The notes: generated by a model from the letters alone, not told the origin. 64,000 nt of DNA from Tritrichomonas musculus (GCA_039105265.1 JAPFFF010000020.1:1691001-1755000), one strand, 5' to 3'; counted from the stretch's first letter, positions 1 through 10,045 are shown. Translations and numbers: made by a program.

Positions 1-2004
1 GATAACATTATTATAACCTCTAATGCTTGTACCAAACTCATAAAGGAAGGTGAGCATCAAATAATTTATGACTGTATTAAACAAGTACTTCAAAATCATT
101 TCAAAGAATTTTATAGCCAACTTATTAATAGTAATGGAGATCCACTATTAACATTTTTAAGCGATGAATATAAGCAATTACAAATATATTGCACACTATT
201 TCCACAGTTCTGTTCTTCTTTCGATGAATATTATTTGAGAGAAAAAAAAGAATTAAATAAAACAACCAATATGATAAAACTATCATTCATTCAGAATGTT
301 CTTTCAAAAACCACATTCTTTAATGAATTAATTACACCCAGCATAATTACAGTTATTCAAAATGCTCAAAAAAATTTTGATATTGATTTAGAAGATGTCA
401 AAAATATTATTGGCATTTTTTATTCATTTACAGATGAAACTCAAGGTACTTTTGATTATTTTATACAAAAATTAAAAGAAAAAGAGCAATTTTTTTATGA
501 TCTATTTTTTACAATTAATTTTCGAACGATATCACAAATTTCTGATTACATTTCAATTGCCAATAAACAATGCAAGACCGACATATCAATCTTCAAGTAT
601 ATTTTCCATTCAAAAAAAGAAATCAATGCTTTTATTGAACTTTCAAAAAATTCGTTATATGTAAACCATATAAAAAGTTACATAACCGAAATTTATGAAT
701 TTAATTCAAAAGAGAACACTTATATGGAATTCATTAGTTTTTTCCAAGCTCTTATTAATCATATTCGTTTACCAGACACATTTTATTATAACATAACACA
801 AATAGGTCAAATAATTGACCTTTTATATAATTTCATAGATCTTTTTGAAATAGTTTTCAATGAAAAACTAGAAAAATTTTATGAAGTGGTTAGTGATTCT
901 TTATATAATATTCATTCAAATTTTTTGAATGAATTATTCGTTTTTTTAGAGCAAAGCGAAATTAACGATAAATTGCGATACGATAGACTATTTGACCTAT
1001 ACAAATTGACCACAAAAAAAGACAAGTTTGAATTTTTCTTTGAGTCATTCTTTATTAACACTCTCATTAAAAGGAGGTCACAAGCAATAAAAGCATTTTC
1101 ACCAGTCATTGAAAAAGTTCGAACAATTGATTCAAATTTTCTGCCATTTTTTGAGGCGTACGTTAAGCAATTCAATGAATCTGTAGAAATCAAAAAAGAT
1201 TTCAATAATAATAATTATGAAGATACTCATATGTTCAATCCAATTGTATTCAATAAGCCACTTTATCCATTGTCTTATGAAGACGGAATTGATTCTTACA
1301 TTCCAAAGAAATTCAAAGATGTCAATTCAAAATTTAAACGGTCATTTATCGATAGAAATCAATATGCTGAACTTGTTAACTGTGTGTTTGAGTTTTCTTA
1401 TGGAACTAAATATAAAATAATAATAAATGACATTTATACAGCACAAATAGTCATGCTTCTCGCTGACGGTCCTCACAAAAGATCTGAAATTTATGAACTT
1501 TTTGACTATAGAATAGATGATAGGTTTGATGAATCACTTGCTGATGATGTGAGTAACTTTTTGAATATAGCTATAATTAATTTGCTTAATTTGAAATTGA
1601 TCAAAATAGATATGGAAATGCAACGCCCTTCTTATTGTGATGTGCTCAATTTGAATGATGAATTTCATTCAAGCGATTCTACAATAAATATAAGTCCTGT
1701 TTTTGATACATTGACTTTGGAATCATTTCCAGCATTTTATAATGAAAAAAATGCTGATTTGCCATTGATAGATCCTGATGTTTTTAATTCAATTGAACAA
1801 GAAATAATGCTTTTAAGTCGAGCAGAAGGTTATATGGAACTATCTAAGTTTGAATCCAAAGTTCTGGAAAATTGCCGTAAAAAGATCGATGAAAAAATAA
1901 ATAACAAGATGATCAGAAAGAAATTGTTGCAAATGAATAGGAAAAAAATAAAAATATTTGAAAATAGATGCAACTCAGAAAAATATGTCCAACTACTATT
2001 ATAA
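1..2004 (+). CDS. divergent cullin-family protein, 3' part (5' end outside window)
   Basis: The frame is open from the first base of the window, so the start lies upstream; the visible part is 667 residues. The C-terminal 230 residues follow the cullin plan. There is a cullin-homology stretch around KYKIIINDIYTAQIVMLL and a helix-turn-helix-like block with SEIYELFDY. A final winged-helix block, where the Nedd8 site sits in canonical cullins, ends in KYVQLLL. The long helical N-terminal part fits cullin repeats. Cullins are scaffolds of RING ubiquitin ligases that bind the RING protein through the C-terminal part. The usual IVRIMKxRK neddylation motif is not visible: the matching segment reads EQEIMLLSRAEG with no lysine. 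It could therefore be a non-neddylated or APC2-like cullin. The family call is an inference from pattern and order; the sub-family is open. Confidence 0.65.
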   Translation, partial: DNIIITSNACTKLIKEGEHQIIYDCIKQVLQNHFKEFYSQLINSNGDPLLTFLSDEYKQLQIYCTLFPQFCSSFDEYYLREKKELNKTTNMIKLSFIQNVLSKTTFFNELITPSIITVIQNAQKNFDIDLEDVKNIIGIFYSFTDETQGTFDYFIQKLKEKEQFFYDLFFTINFRTISQISDYISIANKQCKTDISIFKYIFHSKKEINAFIELSKNSLYVNHIKSYITEIYEFNSKENTYMEFISFFQALINHIRLPDTFYYNITQIGQIIDLLYNFIDLFEIVFNEKLEKFYEVVSDSLYNIHSNFLNELFVFLEQSEINDKLRYDRLFDLYKLTTKKDKFEFFFESFFINTLIKRRSQAIKAFSPVIEKVRTIDSNFLPFFEAYVKQFNESVEIKKDFNNNNYEDTHMFNPIVFNKPLYPLSYEDGIDSYIPKKFKDVNSKFKRSFIDRNQYAELVNCVFEFSYGTKYKIIINDIYTAQIVMLLADGPHKRSEIYELFDYRIDDRFDESLADDVSNFLNIAIINLLNLKLIKIDMEMQRPSYCDVLNLNDEFHSSDSTINISPVFDTLTLESFPAFYNEKNADLPLIDPDVFNSIEQEIMLLSRAEGYMELSKFESKVLENCRKKIDEKINNKMIRKKLLQMNRKKIKIFENRCNSEKYVQLLL

Positions 2005-2007
2005 AAC

Positions 2008-2050
<43 letters not shown>
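2008..2050. repeat. T13-A30 tract just after the cullin stop; rest of the 2005-2691 spacer
   Basis: Thirteen T directly followed by thirty A begins four bases after the stop codon. Such a tract can fold on itself. A similar T-then-A tract follows the phosphatidylserine synthase gene at 32151-32187. The rest of the spacer holds a perfect 22-bp palindrome at 2119-2140 (arms around TCTTATATAAGA) and otherwise plain AT-rich DNA. Confidence 0.6.
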
Positions 2051-2051
<1 letters not shown>

Positions 2052-2691
2052 GTTAATAAAAACAAAATTGGCCTAAACGATTAACAATTCCCCAAAATCT
2101 ATTAATATAATCTTTAAATTATCTCTTATATAAGAGATAACTTCGGACATTCTATCATTCTGTCAGGTAAAAATAAAAAAAAGATTATTGGCAATTACAT
2201 TTTTAAAAGGTTGGAAAATGAACAAAAAAAGCATGAATAATATTAAACTATCTTGCCATTTTCCTTGTTGCTATTATATCAATACCATACACATAAGCAA
2301 TAATAACCAAAATAATAAATTAAACTGTTGAATCTTGTTAATGAAGATATTTTTTTTTTTTTCTTTTTCTGAAAAATACGATTATTTCAAATTGAAAAAA
2401 TTGAAAAAATTAAAAATGGATTTTATATTGATAATTATCCATTATTTTATATAATAGAGGAATAAAATAGTTAATAAAAGTTTATTTATAAATAATATTA
2501 GAATATTATATAATAATATTTATCAGATGGCTTGAAAAACTCATAAAAAATGGGTTAGGCAGTTTAATCTTTTTGTGAAAAGACTATGTCATTTAAATGA
2601 ATTCGCTAATATATGACATTTTGAATCTTTTTTCCATCATAACATCTGTATCATTGATCTTTATCACCAAAAACTTGTTGACTGCAATTCA

Positions 2692-3744
2692 ATGTCCTAT
2701 ATTATGCATTATATTCTTTTAAATGTAATAATATTTTTAGAAAATGCACGAACTCAATCATTTCAACCAGAAGTGCAAGACAAAAAAGTTAAACCAAAAG
2801 ACTGCTGGCGAATTGCTTTTTTTCAATTGTTAAAAGACATTTTTTTGATATTTAATTTAAAGTATAATCCAGTTATTCTTTATCAGTTAACTAAATTGAT
2901 GATTATTCCTTTCATGTTATACGTTTTGGTCTTCTACTCGTCGTTAGGAAGGAGATTAGTTAGAGATAGAAATATATCGATTAATTCTCTTTTATCATTT
3001 ATTATAATTATTATTGGTTTATGCATATTCATTTATAATAATCCAGATGTCACTTTTGTCCCTGGATTATTATTTGCATTCTTATCAATATTATTTTCAT
3101 TCATATTAGTTTTAAATAAGATTGATATATTGGAGACAAATAAATTGTTAAACAGCCAGCAAATTGAATTATATTTACTTAACAATGATAATTTGAATAA
3201 CAAATCATTAATAATTTTTGAAAGATCATCAATATTTCCCAGAATCATCATATCTCTCATTTTTGGAATCATTTTTGATTTACCAAAAATGTTTTCAAAT
3301 AATCATTTTTCATTAATTAATCAGAAATATTATCAAGATGTCAATGGAGATCTGAACGATGTCTTAAAAGACTTTTTACTTGCAATTTCTTTCAATTCTT
3401 ACTCTGTTATATATTTATTCATTGAAAAATATCGATCACCATCTAATACTTCATGCTTATCTACGCTACTTTTATTCATTGATTTATTTGCACAACCTTT
3501 CATAGTTATTTATATCGCTTATAGTATATATCCAAAATATCCAAATACAAAATTGTCTGTTTTTGTTTTCTGCATAGGATATATCCTTTATTGTATTTTC
3601 GAAATTAAATGCCTCGTGATTGAAATGAAAGATAGAATTCTAAATGAAGAGCAAAATAATCAAGAAGAACAACTTGATATAAATAATGAAGATGATTCAA
3701 TCTTTCCTGATGAGCTAAATAACGTTGAAATTCGAAATGAATAA
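2692..3744 (+). CDS. SLC35/TPT-like (nucleotide-sugar or triose-phosphate type) membrane transporter, divergent
   Basis: A 350-residue multi-pass membrane protein. Residues 45-160 follow the TPT/SLC35E order: an aromatic helix ending in NLKYNPVILYQLTKL, the family's 'short side chain-x-YQ-x-x-K' position. Next come a helix with PFMLYVLVFY, a loop, a helix ending in IIGLCIFIYNNPDV, then GLLFAFLSILFSFILVLNK. At least eight hydrophobic segments are visible. Family members exchange nucleotide sugars or phosphorylated sugars across Golgi, ER or plastid membranes; the substrate here cannot be told. The C-terminal 35 residues are an acidic, glutamine-rich cytosolic-type tail. The ATG at 2692 is the first in frame after a TGA at 2614. 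The N-terminal helices are shorter than usual, so a short upstream exon cannot be excluded. Confidence 0.65.
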   Translation: MSYIMHYILLNVIIFLENARTQSFQPEVQDKKVKPKDCWRIAFFQLLKDIFLIFNLKYNPVILYQLTKLMIIPFMLYVLVFYSSLGRRLVRDRNISINSLLSFIIIIIGLCIFIYNNPDVTFVPGLLFAFLSILFSFILVLNKIDILETNKLLNSQQIELYLLNNDNLNNKSLIIFERSSIFPRIIISLIFGIIFDLPKMFSNNHFSLINQKYYQDVNGDLNDVLKDFLLAISFNSYSVIYLFIEKYRSPSNTSCLSTLLLFIDLFAQPFIVIYIAYSIYPKYPNTKLSVFVFCIGYILYCIFEIKCLVIEMKDRILNEEQNNQEEQLDINNEDDSIFPDELNNVEIRNE

Positions 3745-4694
3745 AAATACCATTTTTCCATAATTTTTTTTTTCCAACAAATATTATATTAAAAAGCAAA
3801 TTCTAATTAATTTATTCTATCTATTTTAGTAATAAATATTTCGTGACTATTTGACCAAATTTATCAAATGGTACACTTTGTATTCAAATACATTGTACAA
3901 ACAAGAACAAACCTCTTTCGAAAAGTTTTCCATATTAGCATGAATTTCCTGCAGCATACATCATACATGAAGGAATGATACTTGATGAGGTTTTTTTCCG
4001 AAGATTATAAATTATTTTAAAGAGCCACTGAAAAATCCTTAAAGATGAGGTGAATATTGTATTTTTCATTCAATTTTTTTTTGATTATAATCAAAAATTT
4101 GCTTAGAATTATTGCCTATCCAAACATTTGTTTAAAACATGTTCTTTTTATAAGCCAAATAGACTTACTAAAACAGAAAAAATAATAAAATCACAGTAAT
4201 GCATATTGTCTCTCTATTTTTATAGATAAATGGCAAATTTAATATAATACATATGTAAATTCTTTTTAATGTTCATTCATTGTAATTTAAAAAAAAAACA
4301 TTTATAATATTGCTGTTTTAATATTTTTAGGAATTTTACAATTGAAGATTCTTGTTGGTGGCAAATGGGCAACTATTTATTAAAATTGAAATAAAATAAT
4401 AATATTTTGAACAAAATTGTGTAAAAATCACTTCAAACACCATCAATTCCTTGAAGCGATTGAGAACTCTCTAAGAATTTTGAGAAATAATAGATATAAG
4501 AGATTATTCATATTGAAATATAATTTTCATTGACATTATTTTTGATGATTTAAAGGATAAATTGTTGCATTTTTACTCTTCTCATTCAAATATTTATGAA
4601 TTGATCTTTTTTTATTTTAATTTTATTCCTCTTAAATAAAATTCAGAAAAAGTGATATCGTTGTTCTCGAATTTTATTTCGAGTTTATTGAGTA
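3745..4694. other. spacer without recognisable gene
   Basis: About 950 bp of AT-rich DNA. No reading frame with coding character, paired inverted repeat or tandem repeat stood out. A TCAGA motif at about 4644-4648 lies 47 bp before the next ATG and could be part of its promoter. Confidence 0.6.
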
Positions 4695-5657
4695 ATGTCA
4701 CAAGAAGAAGACCATTGTTGGCAAACAATTCAACAAATTGACAACCCATGGTCAAGTTGGTATGAAAAAAAAAGTCAAACAAGCACATTTTCGAAATTAC
4801 AAATGTCCAATAATTCACCCAAACGCGACGACGAATCTACACGACGTTCATATCCACTTTCCGAAGAAGACAAGCGTCGTCAAACCATTGTCAAAGAAAA
4901 TCAAGAATTTATCAGCCAAAATCAATCCCTTGTTCCTCCCAACGGTGAAACCATTTACGACAAAGACCACAATAATATCCAGCGCCAGATATCAGGACGA
5001 TCAGGTGGCCGAACTTGTCAAATCTTTGTAAATTCCCACTCAACAATTTGGTCGGCCATTTATTGTCACAATCTTCATTTTAAGACCATTTATGTACTCA
5101 ATTTTGCAAATGCGTTCAAACCAGGTGGCGGTTATTTAAACGGTCGCCGGGCTCAAGAAGAGACTCTTTGCAGGCAGACGCTCCTCTATCCATCTCTTGC
5201 CAACAACGAGATGTACTCATTCAATTCGCAATTTGGCCGCGAAGGAAGTGATGTCATGATTTACTCACCAAACGTTCTCGTCATTCGTGACGATAACGAA
5301 TTTGAACTTCTGCCTGAATACGAGCGCTTTTATATCAATGTTATTACATCTGCTGCCGTTGACAATAGCATTGAAAAAGTGGAAAATTGTGAGGAAATTA
5401 TGGAGAGGAGAATTAGAAAGATAATTTCATTGGCTGCTTTTAAGGCTATGGAAGATGGTGGCGGTGGTAAGGTTGCTCTCATTTTAGGCGCTTTCGGTTG
5501 CGGTGTCTATAAAAATGATCCAAAAGTGGTGTCATCAATTTTTGCGAAGATTTTGTTTGACGAGAAAATGGAGAGTTTCTTCGATTGCGTGATTTTCCCT
5601 ATTTATAGAGACAACGATGAGAAGAAGCAAATATTTCAAGATATCTTGAGTAAATAG
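4695..5657 (+). CDS. microbial-type poly(ADP-ribose) glycohydrolase (TIGR02452 type)
   Basis: 320 residues. The macrodomain-type PARG core runs from about residue 100 to the end. Around residues 136-160 the sequence reads LNFANAFKPGGGYLNG followed by RRAQEETLCRQT. This supplies the PARG signature: a GGG loop, then Q-E-E with the two catalytic glutamates. Later blocks YSPNVLVIRDD, VNVITSAAVDN around residues 215-222 and the glycine-rich ALILGAFGCGVYKNDP complete the ADP-ribose pocket. Known family members remove ADP-ribose polymers or single ADP-ribose groups from proteins. The first 100 residues are hydrophilic and probably disordered. The gene is richer in GC than its surroundings and the ATG follows closely after an in-frame stop. 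Family call is firm; the cellular role is inferred. Confidence 0.9.
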   Translation: MSQEEDHCWQTIQQIDNPWSSWYEKKSQTSTFSKLQMSNNSPKRDDESTRRSYPLSEEDKRRQTIVKENQEFISQNQSLVPPNGETIYDKDHNNIQRQISGRSGGRTCQIFVNSHSTIWSAIYCHNLHFKTIYVLNFANAFKPGGGYLNGRRAQEETLCRQTLLYPSLANNEMYSFNSQFGREGSDVMIYSPNVLVIRDDNEFELLPEYERFYINVITSAAVDNSIEKVENCEEIMERRIRKIISLAAFKAMEDGGGGKVALILGAFGCGVYKNDPKVVSSIFAKILFDEKMESFFDCVIFPIYRDNDEKKQIFQDILSK

Positions 5658-5970
5658 ACAAGGTATTATTTAAAATTATTTATCTATTTTAATTTTATTT
5701 TATAACGATCAATTCATTATTAATGAAGGTGAATTTTTTGACCTCATATTTTTTTAAGGTTTTCTTTAAAAAACGAAAATGAAAGATAATAATCATATGA
5801 CGAAAAAGATTTAAATCAAATAGGTCTCATGGAATGTTGGGTTATAATTGATATAATGAATATATTTCTGTGATTTGTTATTTTAATTGAATTGTAAAGT
5901 TAAATAAATCACAGTTAAACAGATAACTGTGGGGCGATGCATGATTGTGATTTTATTATAAATGTAATGT

Positions 5971-6046
5971 AAGCATATCTCCACTTGACGGTTTGGAATA
6001 ATTTTCAATTCAATATTTCTCCAAATTGTCAAGTGGAGATATGTTT
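5971..6046. mobile_element. 76-bp palindromic mini-element with 9-bp target duplication
   Basis: Arms AAGCATATCTCCACTTGAC and its complement enclose a short AT-rich loop. The 9-mer ATGTAATGT lies directly on both sides (5962-5970 and 6047-6055), as expected for a target-site duplication. No coding content; a minimal MITE-like foldback. Confidence 0.65.
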
Positions 6047-6298
6047 ATGTAATGTATATCAAATATTTTATTTAATGCATCAAGTAAATAATTCAGGATA
6101 TATATCGTTTTGAAAAATTAGATGAATATCACATTTGATGCAATGATCAAATTAAAACAAAATTTAAATAATAACATTTAATGAAAATATTTAATATTTG
6201 ATTATTGTCTGAATATATTATTAATTTAATGAGATAATTGGAAATTATAGGTAATTATAATATCATTCAATTTCAAAGACTTCGCTTCATTAAAAGTC

Positions 6299-6816
6299 GA
6301 ATTCTTTTCAATTGTTCACTTTTTGAAGGCTGCCACTCCTTTTGCTGTAGATTATGGAAGCTACTTTTTCAATTAAAATAAAAAAAACTAATATGACAAT
6401 AAAATTCTGAAAAAATAAATTTTTATTTATTTTCATATTATATTTGTGTTTTCTAATGCTAGTGATTTGGGAATCTACATCAAAGTGTCTTATATAAGCT
6501 TCTCTTTTCCATCAACAATGTTTTTTCCTCTTTGGATCGCAAAATCCTGATATTGATATCTGATGAGCACCGCCTCGACGTAACAAATGCCAAGAATAAT
6601 GGCTATGATCAAATCCAATTTACTCAACAGTTGCTTTTAAAGGGTTTCAAAGTGTATCTCCTGAAGTTTCGACAATTAAATTTGAAAATAAATAAAAAAT
6701 TAATTTCTCAGAATTTTTTTTGTCATATCCGTTTTTTAATATTTTAATTGAAAAATTAGCTTCTAATCTACAGCAAATGAAGAGGCGCATTCAAAAAGTG
6801 AAATTGAAAAGAATTC
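6299..6816. mobile_element. ~520-bp element with ~75-bp inverted ends carrying a gene scrap
   Basis: The segment 6299-6377 recurs in reverse at 6742-6816 with scattered differences. Both begin GAATTCTTTTCAATT at the outer edge. Together with 6508-6660, which is less AT-rich than the arms, this looks like a TIR element that captured a piece of a gene. That piece, read on the plus strand, gives a protein-like stretch with ISDEHRLDV and LLLKGFKVYLLKF, which I do not recognise. No ATG fits it, so it is not annotated as a gene. No clear target duplication was found. The rest of the 5658-6941 spacer is plain AT-rich DNA. Confidence 0.5.
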
Positions 6817-6872
6817 CAGTTTGTCGAACCTACTTTTTGAGCTTCGCTCAAAAAGTAGGTTCCACAAACTGG
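6816..6872. repeat. 57-bp strong hairpin upstream of the DUF362 gene
   Basis: Arms CCAGTTTGT-x2-AACCTACTTTTTGAGC pair with their complement around a TTCG loop; only the 2-nt CG/CC step in the arms is mismatched. It ends 69 bp before the next ATG. A TCAGA motif lies between hairpin and ATG. It may be a solo foldback element or a folded leader. Confidence 0.6.
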
Positions 6873-6941
6873 TAAATTTTCTGAAAAAAAAAGATTAATC
6901 TAACTTTTTCAGAGAAATATCGTAAAAATTAATTTAAAAAG

Positions 6942-7832
6942 ATGAGCAAATCCAAAGTTTACTTTACAAAAGAGATTACACCAGAAAGTTTGATCAAAGT
7001 TTATGATGCTCTCGGTTGTGAACTCAAAGGCAAAGTTTGCGTTAAAATTTCAACAGGAGAACCAGGAGGAAATCATTTTTTAAATCCTAATCTCATCAAG
7101 GGTCTAGTAAATAAACTCAATGGCGTAATTTGTGAATGTCTTACAGCATACCCTGGCAAAAGAAACACAGTTAAAGATCACTGGCAAACATTTGAAGATC
7201 ATGGATTCAAAGCAATAGCACCTTGCGACCTTTTGGATGAAGAAGACACCCTAAAGCTTCCAGTTACAGGCGGAAAACATCTCAAAGGATACAATATTGT
7301 TGGTTCGCATCTCAAAAATTATGATTCTGCGCTTATTCTCTCACATTTTAAAGGCCACGCAATGGGCGGTTTTGGAGGAGCTCTAAAGAACATGAGTATC
7401 GGATTTGGATCAGCAGCAGGCAAGAAGTGGATGCACACAGCAGGAGTTACGTCTGATGTTAATGCTGGTTGGGATTCAGATGCAAAGCAAGATGATTTCC
7501 TTGAAAGTATGGCTGAAGCTTCCCAATCTATTGTTGCTCATTTCAAGCCAGAAAACTTGGCTTATGTCAATGTTGCAAATAATTTATCAATTGATTGCGA
7601 TTGTGACTCAAATCCACATCCACCTGAAATGAAAGACATTGGAATTTATGCATCACTCGATCCAGTTGCCATTGATCAATGTTGCTATGATGCCATTACT
7701 AATTCAACTGATCCTGGTAAAAAGTCATTGGTCGAAAGAATGGAAAAATTGCATGCAATTCACACCGTTGAAGAAGCACATCGCTTAGGAATTGGCTCAA
7801 GAGAATATGAGCTTATTAACATCGATAATTAA
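6942..7832 (+). CDS. DUF362-domain protein, probable transfer from anaerobic bacteria
   Basis: 296 residues with the DUF362 (COG2768) layout. N-terminal GKVCVKISTGEPGGNHFLNP; around residues 134-160 the family core SHFKGHAMGGFGGALKNMSI and GFGSAAGKKWMHTAG; around 215-245 NNLSIDCDCDSNPH and DIGIYASLDPVAIDQ; C-terminal HAIHTVEEAHRLGIGSREYEL. Many bacterial relatives also carry a [4Fe-4S] ferredoxin insert with CxxCxxC. That insert is absent here, although the CDCD cysteines remain. The family's reaction is not established; a redox or metal-linked role is assumed from the bacterial forms. The close match to clostridial/Bacteroidetes-style motifs suggests lateral transfer. The start ATG is the first in frame and is preceded by an AT-rich leader. 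Confidence 0.88.
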   Translation: MSKSKVYFTKEITPESLIKVYDALGCELKGKVCVKISTGEPGGNHFLNPNLIKGLVNKLNGVICECLTAYPGKRNTVKDHWQTFEDHGFKAIAPCDLLDEEDTLKLPVTGGKHLKGYNIVGSHLKNYDSALILSHFKGHAMGGFGGALKNMSIGFGSAAGKKWMHTAGVTSDVNAGWDSDAKQDDFLESMAEASQSIVAHFKPENLAYVNVANNLSIDCDCDSNPHPPEMKDIGIYASLDPVAIDQCCYDAITNSTDPGKKSLVERMEKLHAIHTVEEAHRLGIGSREYELINIDN

Positions 7833-8031
7833 ACAAATTTAATTATTTTTTTTATGTTTTTTATTTGTTTGATTTTATTTAAGCTGATAATTATTTTTGT
7901 AATAATTAATTAAGCTCCTATTTATAATAATAATTTCAAAATAATTATTTTTGATAAAGATATTTTACTTTTATTCACAATTTTTAGTTGATGGTGAATT
8001 ATTTTAACCTATTTTGACCTATGAATGATTA

Positions 8032-8036
8032 TCATT
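8032..8036 (+). promoter_or_regulatory. initiator-like TCATT, 14 bp before the MFS gene
   Basis: TCATT matches the trichomonad initiator TCA(Y)(T/A), established in Trichomonas vaginalis, where it lies within about 20 nt of the start codon. Position fits; in AT-rich DNA the pentamer is common, so this is suggestive only. Confidence 0.4.
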
Positions 8037-8049
8037 TGCATTAATTGCA

Positions 8050-9504
8050 ATGCTAAATTTTTTTTCAAATTCTCTTGATACCGTCATTCTTATCATGTTT
8101 GCAATAAATTTATGCATTGCTACTTTTTTAATGGCTAGAAAATATTTTGCACATCGAAATAAAATACCTCCTGAATTAAAAAAGCTATTATATAGATTAT
8201 TTACTGTACAGACGTCGGTAACATTTGGAATGCATATACAAATGCCATACAAATATCAACTATATCTCGAGAATGGATTACCGCATTCAACGATATCAAA
8301 AATTATTTGTTATCATCACGTAATTACAGGTGTCTGGAATATTTTTCTTCCCTTTGCCATCAAATATTTTGGGCATCGATTACTTGTAATATTTGCATCA
8401 CTTTGTTTTGGAATTAGTTCATTAATAATTGGCCATAATAATGGCTCAGTTAATGGATTTATTCTAGCTTCTTGTTTTTCAGGCCTAACGATGCCGACCA
8501 TCATGAGATGCTTACAAAATATTTGGCAACTTGATGAAAAAAATTTGCCCTCAAATTGGAAGGCCAATTATGTATACAATGAGACCAGATCATTAATTAG
8601 TCTCATCACAACATGGATAATATCACCATTATCATCATTTGTTGCATCTCATTATGGCACACGATCGATTTTTAATTTTTCTTCAGCACTCATTTTTGTG
8701 TCGATAATTCCGACATTTTTATTGATTAAGAATCCAACTTCTTCATCTTCTTCTTCACGCGATTCTAATAAAGATACTGACCTGTCATTAGTTGCCAAAC
8801 AATTTAAAGAACACAAAATTACTTATTTTGTTATTTTCCTTGATGTTGTTTTTTCAATTGGAATGTTTTTGTTCCATCAAAGAAGTAGTGCTTTTTTGTT
8901 AACTTCTGATCACAAACCGCCAATGGGATTTGTATCGGGAACTTATGGTGTTCTTGATTTAACTGGTGCTCAAATTATTCTGTTGTTTTCTCATTATTTT
9001 TCTTATCAGACTTGGCTGTCTCTCTTCTCGCTGTTGATGGGCACGAATATGATTTTAGTCTTTTTGAATTACAAAAATAAAATTGCTGTTTTCCTTTGTA
9101 TCTGTTTGAACTCATTTGTAAGTTCTGGATTTATGGCAAACTCTTTCTTCTTACATAAGCAATATTATCCAAGCAATTTAAGGAATTATTTCATGAGCTT
9201 AATTAGAATTCCAACTTCAATCATTTCGTTTTTAATCATGTGGTTTTGGAGATCTGAAAGTATTGAGTATTATGCATTAATGGCTGGATTCATCCTCCTT
9301 GTTTCTTCATTGCTTTGTGTTTTCCTGAAAAGAAGTGATGGAGGTTCTAATAGAAAGCCAAGTGATGAAAAAATGCTTCTTAAATCTGAATTGAATGATG
9401 ATGATTCTGACTTAAATATCGAGACAGTTGAAGAAGAAGATAATAATGTTAATATTGGTGAAAATGGAGTAAAAATTAAGTTTGAAGAAGAAAAAAAATT
9501 ATAA
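8050..9504 (+). CDS. major facilitator transporter, MFS_5/MFSD5 (molybdate-anion-transporter-like)
   Basis: 484 residues with about twelve hydrophobic segments. The first is at 12-32 (TVILIMFAINLCIATFLMA). A 6+6 arrangement is split near residue 235 by a serine-rich loop (SSSSSSRDSNKD). A GLTMPTIMRCLQNIWQ block sits where the family has its fourth-helix arginine, followed by NWKANYVYNETRSLIS. The last 65 residues are a charged acidic cytosolic tail. The MFS_5 group includes plant and algal MOT2 and animal MFSD5; the substrate here is unknown. It lies 217 bp downstream of the DUF362 gene in the same direction, each with its own putative promoter. Confidence 0.7.
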   Translation: MLNFFSNSLDTVILIMFAINLCIATFLMARKYFAHRNKIPPELKKLLYRLFTVQTSVTFGMHIQMPYKYQLYLENGLPHSTISKIICYHHVITGVWNIFLPFAIKYFGHRLLVIFASLCFGISSLIIGHNNGSVNGFILASCFSGLTMPTIMRCLQNIWQLDEKNLPSNWKANYVYNETRSLISLITTWIISPLSSFVASHYGTRSIFNFSSALIFVSIIPTFLLIKNPTSSSSSSRDSNKDTDLSLVAKQFKEHKITYFVIFLDVVFSIGMFLFHQRSSAFLLTSDHKPPMGFVSGTYGVLDLTGAQIILLFSHYFSYQTWLSLFSLLMGTNMILVFLNYKNKIAVFLCICLNSFVSSGFMANSFFLHKQYYPSNLRNYFMSLIRIPTSIISFLIMWFWRSESIEYYALMAGFILLVSSLLCVFLKRSDGGSNRKPSDEKMLLKSELNDDDSDLNIETVEEEDNNVNIGENGVKIKFEEEKKL

Positions 9505-9685
9505 ATAGAAATAAATCTTATTTTGAATTCAAAATTTTTTGAAGTGATGAATCAAAATAATAGTAACATTTTAAGTGTTTTTTAAATCGGCAAACCTTTC
9601 AATTGTCTTTTTGTTTTTGACTTTTTGCAAATATGTAATTCAATAGATATTTATATTAATAATATATTCTTATATGTTTTATATT

Positions 9686-10036
9686 ATGGTTCGAGATTAG
9701 TGCACATTTTTTTCATATTTTAGTGCATACATTCAACTTATTAATAAAAAATCTTTCTTTTCCAAATCCTTTTGACGAGCAAAGTATGTTAATTAAATCA
9801 ATTTTTTTGATATAATTTTTTTTATATTGCTGTCATTTTTTCATTCTTGAATTTTAATTTAAAGCCAACTACGTTGTATTCCATGATAGGCATTCCAATT
9901 GGATTTTAGTCGATGTCAAAATTTTAACAATAAGGTAAAATTTGACCTTTTTGTGATCGGGTAAAAAAAAGCAACTTTTTGAATATTCTTCCTTACTGCA
10001 TGCTTTTTTATCTTTATGCTCTAATCTCGAACCACA
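9686..10036. mobile_element. 351-bp TIR element (GGTTCGAGATTAG ends), copy 1
   Basis: Left end ATGGTTCGAGATTAG and right end CTAATCTCGAACCACA are inverted copies. TTTTATATT lies on both sides (9677-9685, 10037-10045) and is a probable 9-bp duplication, though it is low-complexity. A related copy lies in reverse at 19735-20475. No coding content. Confidence 0.6.
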
Positions 10037-10045
10037 TTTTATATT

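Noticed and set aside
9688-9700. GGTTCGAGATT looks like a tRNA B box
   Set aside because: The last bases do not fit, there is no cloverleaf, and the sequence is the end of a TIR element present twice.
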